From: Methylophilaceae bacterium
GTDB lineage: Bacteria; Pseudomonadota; Gammaproteobacteria; Burkholderiales; Methylophilaceae
Assembly: GCA_006844635.1 (NCBI GenBank)
Contig: SPJO01000135.1
Coordinates: 1-6,516 of the forward strand
DNA length: 6,516 nucleotides
Reading direction: 5' to 3'
The number at the start of each line of letters is the position of its first letter. Positions within the stretch are counted from its first letter, which is position 1. Positions 1 through 6,179 of the stretch are shown here, piece by piece. The translations under genes and the position numbers were made by a program. Under the pieces are notes generated by a model that searched no databases, was not told the origin of the DNA, and saw only the letters and a program-made list of their open reading frames with translations.

Positions 1-375
1 ATGGTATCTGGGTTGATTGATGGTACTTATCAAGCTGGCAAACCTGCGTTAGCTAGTTTGCCGCCCTGGGTGTTTACGCATTATTCGTTTGGGCATAGCT
101 TTGTTATCTGTTTACCAATCATTGCTCTTGTTGCCTTATGGAAAAAAGGGGTTGCATTCGCCATGTTGGCTTGGCCGTTTCATATCATGCTGGATTGGCC
201 GTTTCATTCTAAGGAATACTTTCCTACGCCAATTTTTTGGCCAATTTCTGATTTTAGTATTGACGGCATTCCATGGTCTACTTGGTATATTTGGTTTCCA
301 AATGTCGCAGGTATTGTCATCTTGTTGTACTACAGACGTCGCCAGAAGAAGAAAGCGCAAGGCGCTAAAGCCTAG
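1..375 (+). CDS. Membrane protein, YdjM/DUF457-like, C-terminal part (5' end probably outside window)
   Basis: The visible 124 residues contain at least two hydrophobic segments, near residues 34-60 and 96-111, and end in a strongly basic tail (RRRQKKK), which suggests an inner-membrane protein with a cytoplasmic C-terminus by the positive-inside rule. A histidine/aspartate cluster, H61-x3-D65-x3-H69, with earlier H27 and H32, resembles the conserved H/D pattern of the YdjM/DUF457 'membrane-bound metal-dependent hydrolase' class; that family name is itself a prediction, and no substrate is established. The ATG at position 1 may be an internal methionine: the protein begins abruptly without the N-terminal segment expected for the class, and upstream sequence is unavailable. 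It is followed by 71 bases before pepP on the same strand, so cotranscription is possible but not shown. The coding region and membrane nature are clear; the family assignment is tentative. Confidence 0.7.
   Translation: MVSGLIDGTYQAGKPALASLPPWVFTHYSFGHSFVICLPIIALVALWKKGVAFAMLAWPFHIMLDWPFHSKEYFPTPIFWPISDFSIDGIPWSTWYIWFPNVAGIVILLYYRRRQKKKAQGAKA
171..207 (+). repeat. 13-base in-frame direct repeat inside the YdjM-like gene
   Basis: TTGGCCGTTTCAT occurs at 171-183 and again at 195-207, a 24-base (8-codon) period. Both copies are in the reading frame and encode WPFH, giving AWPFHIML followed by DWPFH. The second copy carries H69 of the HxxxDxxxH motif. This may be a small internal duplication or simple local motif repetition. 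Confidence 0.6.
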
Positions 376-446
376 GCATTTCTCATTGCATTGAACATTC
401 AGTGTAAAATTGTAGTCAATGCATTACATCATCATGAAATCGCGCA
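376..446 (+). promoter_or_regulatory. Intergenic region before pepP with inverted repeat and weak promoter-like words
   Basis: This 71-base AT-rich gap is the only space upstream of the pepP-ubiH-ubiI-dsbC run, so a promoter for that run would lie here or within or upstream of the preceding gene. An 8-bp inverted repeat is visible: TGCATTGA at 387-394 and TCAATGCA at 416-423, separated by 21 bases. Between the arms is TAAAAT (405-410), a fair -10-like hexamer without a good -35 at the right distance. TTGAAC at 391-396 resembles a -35 but has no good -10 at 16-18 bases. No intrinsic terminator for the upstream gene is visible. The promoter call is weak. Confidence 0.25.
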
Positions 447-1757
447 ATGGATAACATTCAAGAATTCAAACAACGTAGGGTGGCACTCATGCAACAAATG
501 GGTGTGGGTATCGCAATTATCCCGACAGCACCGGAAGTGGCGCGCAATCGCGATAGTCACTATCCATACCGTTTTGATAGCTATTTTTACTATTTAACAG
601 GCTTTAAAGAGCCAGAAGCGCTACTAGTCTTAATTGCGGGCGATGTGCCACAAAGTATTTTATTTTGTCGTGATAAAGACATTGAAAAAGAAATTTGGGA
701 TGGTTTCCGCTTTGGCCCAGAGGCAGCGAAAACAACATTTGGGTTTGACGCAGCCTTTAGCTTTAAACAGTTGGACCAAAAGTTACCAGAGTTGATAAGC
801 AACCAGCCACAGGTGTTTTTTAGTTTAGGAGCGGATGTTGCGTGGGATGCCAAGGTGACTGGCTGGTTAAATGAAGTCAGAGGTTTGGTGCGCACAGGGA
901 TGAATGCGCCAGCAGCAATGGTCGATGTGCGTCAGTTGTTGGATCAACAGCGTTTAGTTAAAACGCCTTATGAAATTGCCTTAATGCGCCAGTCCGCTGA
1001 GATTGCTGCGGTTGCGCACAATCGCGCCATGCAAAAAACAAAGCCGGGCAAGATGGAGTATGAAGTTGAAGCGGAATACCTACATGAGTTTGCACGGAAA
1101 GGTGCACAAAGTCCTGCGTACACGTCGATAGTTGCTGGTGGTGGTAATGCTTGCACTTTGCATTATATTGCTAACAATGCTGAGCTTAAAGATGGCGACT
1201 TAGTGTTGATCGATGCAGGCTGTGAGTTGGATGGATATGCCAGTGATATTACGCGTACATTTCCGGTGAATGGGAAATTTAGTGGCGCGCAAAAAGATGT
1301 TTATGAACTAGTGCTAGCAGCGCAATTGGCGGCCATCGATACTGCTAAGCCGGGACAGCACTGGAATGCCCCTCATGAGGCAGCGCTTGAGATGTTGGCG
1401 CAAGGGTTTGTGGACTTAGGTTTATGTCAAGGCACGAAAGATGAGGTGCTAGAAACCGAAAGCTACCGACAGTTTTATATGCACCGCACGGGTCATTGGT
1501 TAGGCTTGGATGTGCATGATGCTGGCGACTATAAAGACCAACAAGGGCAATGGGTGCCGCTGACGGCAGGCCATGTGCTAACCGTTGAGCCTGGTTGCTA
1601 TATCCGTCCTGCAGAGAATGTGCCTGAGCATTTTTGGCATATTGGTGTGCGTATCGAGGATGATGTGCTTATTACAGATAAGGGTAATGAAGTGCTGACT
1701 AAATCAGCCATTAAAACGATCTCTGAGATTGAGTCGCACATGGAGCAAGCAAGCTAG
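447..1757 (+). CDS. pepP: Xaa-Pro aminopeptidase (aminopeptidase P, M24B family)
   Basis: This 436-residue cytoplasmic metallopeptidase is predicted to remove an N-terminal residue when proline is second. The N-terminal domain (about 1-165) matches the aminopeptidase P N domain, and the 'pita-bread' catalytic domain spans about 170-425. All five dinuclear-metal ligands expected from E. coli PepP are present: D256 (in LIDAG), D267 (in SDITRTFP), H350 (in HRTGHWLG), E381 (in VEPGCY) and E404 (in VRIEDD). The accessory active-site histidines also appear as H239, H346 and H357. Length is typical of bacterial PepP. The start is the first possible one, because an in-frame TGA lies at 435-437; the start MDNIQEFKQRR aligns with the E. 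coli N-terminus. No convincing Shine-Dalgarno precedes it. Its TAG stop directly abuts the ubiH ATG, and pepP-ubiH-ubiI is also the E. coli order. Confidence 0.96.
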   Translation: MDNIQEFKQRRVALMQQMGVGIAIIPTAPEVARNRDSHYPYRFDSYFYYLTGFKEPEALLVLIAGDVPQSILFCRDKDIEKEIWDGFRFGPEAAKTTFGFDAAFSFKQLDQKLPELISNQPQVFFSLGADVAWDAKVTGWLNEVRGLVRTGMNAPAAMVDVRQLLDQQRLVKTPYEIALMRQSAEIAAVAHNRAMQKTKPGKMEYEVEAEYLHEFARKGAQSPAYTSIVAGGGNACTLHYIANNAELKDGDLVLIDAGCELDGYASDITRTFPVNGKFSGAQKDVYELVLAAQLAAIDTAKPGQHWNAPHEAALEMLAQGFVDLGLCQGTKDEVLETESYRQFYMHRTGHWLGLDVHDAGDYKDQQGQWVPLTAGHVLTVEPGCYIRPAENVPEHFWHIGVRIEDDVLITDKGNEVLTKSAIKTISEIESHMEQAS

Positions 1758-2921
1758 ATGAGTAGTGCTAATCAGCAGCCAGTTATCATTGTCGGCGGAG
1801 GGCCTGTGGGCTTAGTCACAGCGATTGCGATGCAACAGCAAGGGTTGCCAGTAAAGGTGCTAGAAGCTAAAAAGCAGGGTGCTTCACATCAAGATAAACG
1901 TGCGCTGGCATTGTCGTTTGGCTCAAGAAATATTTTAGAGAAGCTTGGTGTTTGGGCGGCGATTGAAGCGAAAGCAACGGCGATTAACACAATTCATGTT
2001 TCTCAGCGAGGTAGCATGGGCCGTACCAAGTTAGAGGCGGAAGAACACGACTTGCCAGCGCTTGGTTATGTTGTGGCTTATGGCACATTAATGCAGGCAT
2101 TAGATGGTGCGATCGATGCAAAAAACATTATCGACCAAGCACCAGTGAGTGCCGTTCGACAAGACCTGGGTCAAGCAGAAGTGGATTTCACGTCAGCTGA
2201 TGAATTGACTTCATTAGTAAGCCCATTGGTAATTATTGCAGAAGGTGGGCGCAGCTTAGCCAATGTTCCTGGCTTGCAGCGGGATGCAAAAGCTTATGGG
2301 CATGATGCACTGGTGAGTAAAGTCAGTTGCGAACGATCACATGACCATATTGCTTATGAGCGCTTTACGCAGACAGGCCCAATGGCATTGTTGCCAAATG
2401 GTAAACGGGATTTTTCATTGGTGTGGACGGGCGAGCAATCCAGTATTGACCACTTGTTAACACTGGATGATGCAACTTTCTTAACAGAGTTACATACGGC
2501 TTTTGGCGATAGAGTCGGTCGTTTTTTAAGCGTGCAAAAAAGGTTGAGTTTCCCATTGCTTAAATCACAATTGACTAGCAATAACACCCCGCATGTGGTG
2601 GTGATTGGTAATTCAGCGCAAACCATGCATCCAGTCGCAGGGCAAGGCTTTAATGTGGGTTTGCGTGATGCGGATGCATTGGTTGGGCAGCTAGCGACTA
2701 GTATGCCTGCAGAGTGGGGCAGTCAAGCAATGCTGGAAGCATATGCTGCTACGCGCAAACGCGATACAAAAGGAGGCTTGCTGTTTACTGACTTCTTAGT
2801 CAATACGTTCTCTAATGATGTGATTGGTCTTTCTGGCTTGCGCAGCACGGGTTTAGGGTTGTTGGATGTATTCCAGCCCGCGAAAAACTTTTTAGTTAAT
2901 AAAATGAGTTATGGCAAGTAA
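1758..2921 (+). CDS. ubiH: Ubiquinone biosynthesis FAD-dependent hydroxylase UbiH
   Basis: This 387-residue flavoprotein monooxygenase is predicted to hydroxylate the ubiquinone precursor ring (C1 in E. coli UbiH) using O2 and FAD. The N-terminal Rossmann motif is GGGPVGL at 13-19. The substrate-domain RALALS stretch is at 48-53. The second FAD motif is GNSAQTMHPVAGQGFN at 284-299, followed by GLRD at 301-304. The GN(S/A)AQ form, in place of the GDAAH of most relatives, is characteristic of UbiH and separates it from the next gene. The motif usually written ADG reads AEGG at 161-164, a conservative D-to-E difference. The ATG directly follows the pepP TAG, which is in the same frame, so no earlier start exists. 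A GGAG at 1742-1745 is rather far (12 bases) for a ribosome site, so coupling to pepP translation is likely. The 3' end overlaps ubiI by 11 bases. Confidence 0.93.
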   Translation: MSSANQQPVIIVGGGPVGLVTAIAMQQQGLPVKVLEAKKQGASHQDKRALALSFGSRNILEKLGVWAAIEAKATAINTIHVSQRGSMGRTKLEAEEHDLPALGYVVAYGTLMQALDGAIDAKNIIDQAPVSAVRQDLGQAEVDFTSADELTSLVSPLVIIAEGGRSLANVPGLQRDAKAYGHDALVSKVSCERSHDHIAYERFTQTGPMALLPNGKRDFSLVWTGEQSSIDHLLTLDDATFLTELHTAFGDRVGRFLSVQKRLSFPLLKSQLTSNNTPHVVVIGNSAQTMHPVAGQGFNVGLRDADALVGQLATSMPAEWGSQAMLEAYAATRKRDTKGGLLFTDFLVNTFSNDVIGLSGLRSTGLGLLDVFQPAKNFLVNKMSYGK

Positions 2922-4110
2922 AGCAAAGCAAGCAGCGGCAGGTAATTATGATGTCGCCATTATTGGCGCTGGTTTGGTTGGGTTAGCTGCGGCAATCGCT
3001 CTGCATGCGGAAGGTAAGCGTGTTGCCTTAGTCGATGCAAGTAATCGTCGGACCATATTGAATGCTGCGTGGGATACGCGCATCTATGCATTGACCCCTG
3101 CAACAGAAGCTTGGTTGCGTGAGTTGGCCGTTTGGCCGCTAGTGGATACAGAACGGGTCAATAGTGTAGAGGCAATGGCGCTATGGCGTGATGGGCAGCC
3201 TGCAGCATCAGCGCCACTGATGCTGCAGGCAGAAGATGCGCATATAAAACAGTTGGCATGCATCATTGAAAACCAAAATTTAATGCATGCTTTATGGCAA
3301 AAAATAGCAGCCATTGATGTCTCTGTTTTATCGGGCGCGGCCTGTGAAGACTTGTCTTATTCTGAAAACGCAATCATTGTTACTTTAGCTGGAGGTGAAC
3401 AAGTGTCAGCGAGTCTGGTGCTTGCAGCAGACGGTGCGCATTCTTTTGTAAGGCAGCAGGCGGGTGTGTCGACTAAGAACAAATCGTTTAAGCAAAAGGC
3501 GTTGGTTGCGAATTATTTGGCTGAAAAAGCACATGGCAATATCGCTAGGCAATGGTTTGCATCGCATAATACCTTGGCATTATTACCATTGCCTAAGCAA
3601 CAAGTATCAATGGTTTGGTCCGTGTCAACCGAAATGGCTGATGCGTTGTTAAACCTAACCGCAGCACAATTAGCTGAGCGCGTACAAGAGCAGTCACAAT
3701 CGATGTTAGGTCAACTGACACCGGTAAGTAATACGCCGTCTTTTGAGCTCAAGCAAATAACAGCCGATACAATGATTGCTGACCGTGTGGTGTTGATTGG
3801 TGATGCGGCCCATCAGGTACATCCAATGGCAGGTCAGGGCGCGAATTTAGGGTTTAGGGATGTGATGGCTTTGCAAGCTATAATGGCGTCAAGTCATCGC
3901 TTTCAGGACATCGGTGAAACCACTTTTCTGCGTCGGTTTGAAAGAAACAGAAAAGCAGATGTATTGAGTATGAATACATTAACATCGGGCTTGGATTACT
4001 TGTTTGCGCAAGACCAACAATTAATCAAGCATACGACAAGCTGGGGTATGCAGCAGTTGAATAAGCACAGCATATTAAAAAACATTTTAATCAAAGAGGC
4101 TGTTAGTTAG
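2911..4110 (+). CDS. ubiI: Ubiquinone biosynthesis FAD-dependent hydroxylase, UbiI/VisC type
   Basis: This 399-residue paralogue of UbiH belongs to the UbiH/UbiF/VisC/COQ6 flavin monooxygenase family. It has GAGLVGL at 19-25 for the ADP part of FAD, DTRIYALTP at 55-63, a canonical ADG at 173-175 (LAADGAHS), and GDAAHQVHPMAGQGANLGFRD-type residues at 297-317 for the second FAD contact. Gene order pepP-ubiH-ubiI, as in E. coli, favours UbiI, which hydroxylates ring position C5. Motifs alone cannot exclude UbiF (C6) or UbiM-like broader regioselectivity, since betaproteobacteria vary in how they distribute the three hydroxylations. The ATG overlaps the end of ubiH by 11 bases, and an in-frame TGA at 2905-2907 rules out an earlier start. 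No clear Shine-Dalgarno is visible, which suggests translational coupling. A perfect hairpin lies inside the gene at 3198-3230. Confidence 0.85.
   Translation: MASKAKQAAAGNYDVAIIGAGLVGLAAAIALHAEGKRVALVDASNRRTILNAAWDTRIYALTPATEAWLRELAVWPLVDTERVNSVEAMALWRDGQPAASAPLMLQAEDAHIKQLACIIENQNLMHALWQKIAAIDVSVLSGAACEDLSYSENAIIVTLAGGEQVSASLVLAADGAHSFVRQQAGVSTKNKSFKQKALVANYLAEKAHGNIARQWFASHNTLALLPLPKQQVSMVWSVSTEMADALLNLTAAQLAERVQEQSQSMLGQLTPVSNTPSFELKQITADTMIADRVVLIGDAAHQVHPMAGQGANLGFRDVMALQAIMASSHRFQDIGETTFLRRFERNRKADVLSMNTLTSGLDYLFAQDQQLIKHTTSWGMQQLNKHSILKNILIKEAVS
3198..3230 (+). repeat. Perfect 14-bp inverted repeat (hairpin) within ubiI
   Basis: GCCTGCAGCATCAG (3198-3211) and its exact reverse complement CTGATGCTGCAGGC (3217-3230) flank a 5-base CGCCA loop. 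Beyond an A/A mismatch (3197/3231) one further C-G pair can form (3196/3232). It encodes residues 96-107 of the hydroxylase (QPAASAPLMLQA), so the reading frame passes through intact. No T-run follows on either strand, so it is not a standard intrinsic terminator. Each arm contains a CTGCAG palindrome. No second copy of this palindrome was seen in the window. Confidence 0.8.
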
Positions 4111-4123
4111 TGCAGCCCTATAC

Positions 4124-4130
4124 AAAAAGG
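4124..4130 (+). promoter_or_regulatory. Ribosome binding site deciding the dsbC start
   Basis: AAAAAGG ends 6 bases before the ATG at 4137. It favours that ATG over an in-frame GTG at 4110 that overlaps the ubiI stop codon. The ATG also places a positively charged signal-peptide start (MKLKH) exactly at the N-terminus. Confidence 0.7.
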
Positions 4131-4136
4131 CAAAAT

Positions 4137-4856
4137 ATGAAACTTAAACATTTAGTATTAACCACATTAATCGCCGTGAGTCAGATAGCTTGTGCTGATG
4201 AAGCGAGCTTGAAGGCGAAAATTGAGAAGGCTTATCCAAAGTTTGATGTTGAAAGTATCGTAAAGACGCCGTATGGCGGGCTGTATGAAGTCTTTATGGG
4301 CGGTCAAATTATCTATACAGATGAGAAGATGACCTTTCTAATTGCAGAGGGAAAATTGGTTAACCCAGAAACAAAACAAAACATTACAGCTGAGCGGTTT
4401 GCGGAGCTGACTAAGATTGATTTTAATAGTCTACCTTTAGATAAAGCCATTAAGGTCGTCAAGGGGAATGGTAGCCGTAAAATAGCTGTTTTTTCCGATG
4501 TGGATTGCCCATTCTGTAAGCGTTTAGAACAAAATGAGCTCAGCCATATCACTGATGTGACGATTTATACTTTTTTATATCCATTAGAGCAGTTGCATCC
4601 GAATGCCGCAGCAAAATCAAAATTAATTTGGTGTGCTGATGATCGTGTCGCGGCTTGGAATGATTGGATATTCAATAATAAATTACCGAAAAAATCCGGC
4701 GAGTGTAAAGTGCCTTTAGAAGAAATTGGTCAGCTTGCAGGTAAAGTAGGTGTCAGCAGTACGCCGACTTTGATTTTTGAAGATGGAAAGCGGATGAATG
4801 GTGCACAGCCATATAAACTGATTGAGTCAGCGATGAAAGCAGCTGTTAAAAACTAG
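4137..4856 (+). CDS. dsbC: Thiol:disulfide interchange protein DsbC, periplasmic isomerase
   Basis: This 239-residue precursor starts with a signal peptide (residues 1-20: MKLKH, a hydrophobic core, then ACA before D21, a good signal peptidase I site). The mature protein has a DsbC-type N-terminal dimerisation domain (about 21-85) and a C-terminal thioredoxin fold (about 110-235). The redox active site is C124-P-F-C127 in DVDCPFCKRLE, with the cis-proline after T209 (STPT, P210). C166 and C190 probably form the structural disulfide known from E. coli DsbC. The role is reshuffling wrong disulfides in the periplasm, with reduction by DsbD. The CPFC active site differs from CGYC of E. coli. The first possible start in the frame is a GTG at 4110, but the ribosome site and signal peptide favour 4137. 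It sits 26 bases after ubiI and ends the operon, followed by a strong terminator. Confidence 0.93.
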   Translation: MKLKHLVLTTLIAVSQIACADEASLKAKIEKAYPKFDVESIVKTPYGGLYEVFMGGQIIYTDEKMTFLIAEGKLVNPETKQNITAERFAELTKIDFNSLPLDKAIKVVKGNGSRKIAVFSDVDCPFCKRLEQNELSHITDVTIYTFLYPLEQLHPNAAAKSKLIWCADDRVAAWNDWIFNNKLPKKSGECKVPLEEIGQLAGKVGVSSTPTLIFEDGKRMNGAQPYKLIESAMKAAVKN

Positions 4857-4874
4857 CTCGTATTCTCAGATTTA

Positions 4875-4902
4875 GAAAAAGCCAGCATACGCTGGCTTTT
4901 TC
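4875..4902. terminator. Bidirectional intrinsic terminator between dsbC and pilC
   Basis: A perfect 12-bp stem, GAAAAAGCCAGC (4875-4886) with GCTGGCTTTTTC (4891-4902), closes on an ATAC loop. The GC-rich inner six pairs are followed by five T on the plus strand. The A-run on the left arm gives the matching T-run on the minus strand, so it can end transcription from both convergent units. It starts 18 bases after the dsbC stop and 11 bases beyond the end of pilC. Confidence 0.92.
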
Positions 4903-4913
4903 TATTGGTATAG

Positions 4914-6131
4914 CTAGCCGCCAACGACCTGACCGAGTTTAAAGATCGGCAGATATAGAGCAACGACTAAGCCACCAATGAGCACTCCGAGCACAACCAT
5001 AATGACAGGCTCCATTAAACTAGATAGGCCATCCACTGCATCGTCGACCTCTCCTTGATAAAAGTCAGCAACTTTATTCAGCATGGAGTCCAGTGCGCCA
5101 GACTCTTCACCGATGGCGGTCATTTGCAACATCATATTAGGAAATACTTCGGTATTTTGCATCGCTACGGTGAGGCCTGTGCCTGTTGCAATCTCGCTTT
5201 GTACTTTCTTAGTTGCATCATGGTAGACCTTATTGCCAGAAGCGCCAGCAACAGAGTCGAGCGCTTCAACTAAAGGCACACCAGCTGCAAACATGGTGGA
5301 TAGGGTGCTAGCAAACCTTGCGAGTGTGGATTTGCGAAAAACATCGCCAAAGATTGGCAGTTTTAGAATAAGCCTGTCCATGGTGTGCTGCATTTTTTCT
5401 GAGCGTTTCCATGTGTACATAAAGAACCAAATTCCACCACCAATCGCACTAAAAATAGCCCACCAATAACTTACGAAGAAATCTGAAATGCCCATTACGA
5501 TCAAAGTGGGAGCTGGGAGGTCTGCGCCAAAGCTGGAAAATAACTCTTTAAATGCTGGTACGACAAAAATCATAATAACAGCCGTGATAATAAATGCGAC
5601 CACGACAATTGATGTTGGGTAGATTAAGGCGGACTTTACTTTGCTTTTAATAGCAAGAATTTTTTCTTTATAACTAGCTAGTCTATCTAATAGGGTGTCT
5701 AAAATACCAGCTTGTTCACCAGCGCCGACCAAATTGCAATATAGATTGTCAAAATAAAGAGGGTACTTGCGAAACGCACCGCTTAAGCTGCTCCCTGTCT
5801 CCACATCAGCTTTAATATCACCTAATAACTTAGCAACGGCAGGGTTGTTGTGACCCTTTCCAACAATATCAAAGGCCTGCAGTAAAGGTACGCCTGACTT
5901 CATCATCGTCGCTAGTTGACGGGTAAAGAGGGTGATGTCTTTATCGGTGATTTTCCCTTTTTTAGCAAAGCCACTTTGTTTTTTCACTTTGGTGACATTA
6001 ATGCCTTGCCGTCTCAGCGTAGCTTTGACAAAGGATTCACCATTCGCACGCATTTCCCCTTTGACAACTTTGCCTTTTTTATCTTTGCCTTCCCAGTTGT
6101 ACGTTAATTGTTTGCTTGCGCTAGCCGCCAT
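4914..6131 (-). CDS. pilC: Type IV pilus inner-membrane platform protein PilC
   Basis: This 405-residue polytopic protein has two T2SSF (GspF/PilC) domains, about residues 66-191 and 268-391. Each begins with the family signature: FTRQLATMMKSGVPLLQA (69-86) and FASTLSTMFAAGVPLVEA (273-290). The paired GAGEQAG (136-142) and GEESGALD (341-348) motifs match the same internal duplication. Three membrane segments are visible, near 168-193, 217-240 and 373-396, with the conserved EPVIMVVLG (374-382) at the start of the last. PilC is the platform on which the PilB and PilT ATPases act to extend and retract the pilus. Length is typical. The start is supported by a good ribosome site and an in-frame TAA at 6141-6143. 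It follows pilB by 48 bases on the same strand and ends at the shared terminator, without an adjacent pilD. The general secretion homologue GspF is a less likely alternative, given the neighbouring PilB-like end. Confidence 0.95.
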   Translation of the reverse strand: MAASASKQLTYNWEGKDKKGKVVKGEMRANGESFVKATLRRQGINVTKVKKQSGFAKKGKITDKDITLFTRQLATMMKSGVPLLQAFDIVGKGHNNPAVAKLLGDIKADVETGSSLSGAFRKYPLYFDNLYCNLVGAGEQAGILDTLLDRLASYKEKILAIKSKVKSALIYPTSIVVVAFIITAVIMIFVVPAFKELFSSFGADLPAPTLIVMGISDFFVSYWWAIFSAIGGGIWFFMYTWKRSEKMQHTMDRLILKLPIFGDVFRKSTLARFASTLSTMFAAGVPLVEALDSVAGASGNKVYHDATKKVQSEIATGTGLTVAMQNTEVFPNMMLQMTAIGEESGALDSMLNKVADFYQGEVDDAVDGLSSLMEPVIMVVLGVLIGGLVVALYLPIFKLGQVVGG

Positions 6132-6136
6132 ATCAA

Positions 6137-6142
6137 TTCCTT
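6137..6142 (-). promoter_or_regulatory. Ribosome binding site of pilC
   Basis: On the minus strand AAGGAA lies 5 bases before the pilC ATG at 6131. It is one of the clearest Shine-Dalgarno sequences in the window and confirms the start. Confidence 0.75.
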
Positions 6143-6179
6143 ATGAAAGATGCTTCTGATGTTTTTGTCGGGTAAAACC

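Noticed and set aside
391..597. 68-codon plus-strand open frame overlapping the start of pepP
   Set aside because: It is in another frame over a well-supported pepP N-terminus and its product resembles no family I recognise; it is most likely a shadow of pepP.
3198..3230. Reading the ubiI hairpin as an intrinsic terminator
   Set aside because: No T-run follows on either strand and it lies in the middle of an intact coding region.
4110..4136. GTG start for dsbC, nine codons upstream
   Set aside because: It overlaps the ubiI stop, has no ribosome site, and would put nine polar residues ahead of a normal signal peptide; the ATG at 4137 has AAAAAGG at the right distance.
4185..4196. Possible lipoprotein signal at C19 of DsbC
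   Set aside because: The lipobox does not fit (Q at -3), and ACA before D21 is a good signal peptidase I site.
6008..6017. GCCGTCTCAG resembling the Neisseria DNA uptake sequence, plus a shorter GCCGTCT at 3734-3740
   Set aside because: Neither matches the ten-base uptake sequence fully, both lie in coding regions, and two partial hits in 6.5 kb are compatible with chance.
6132..6179. Possible small gene or promoter between pilB and pilC
   Set aside because: The 48-base gap contains the pilC ribosome site but no open frame of note, terminator or recognisable promoter pair.
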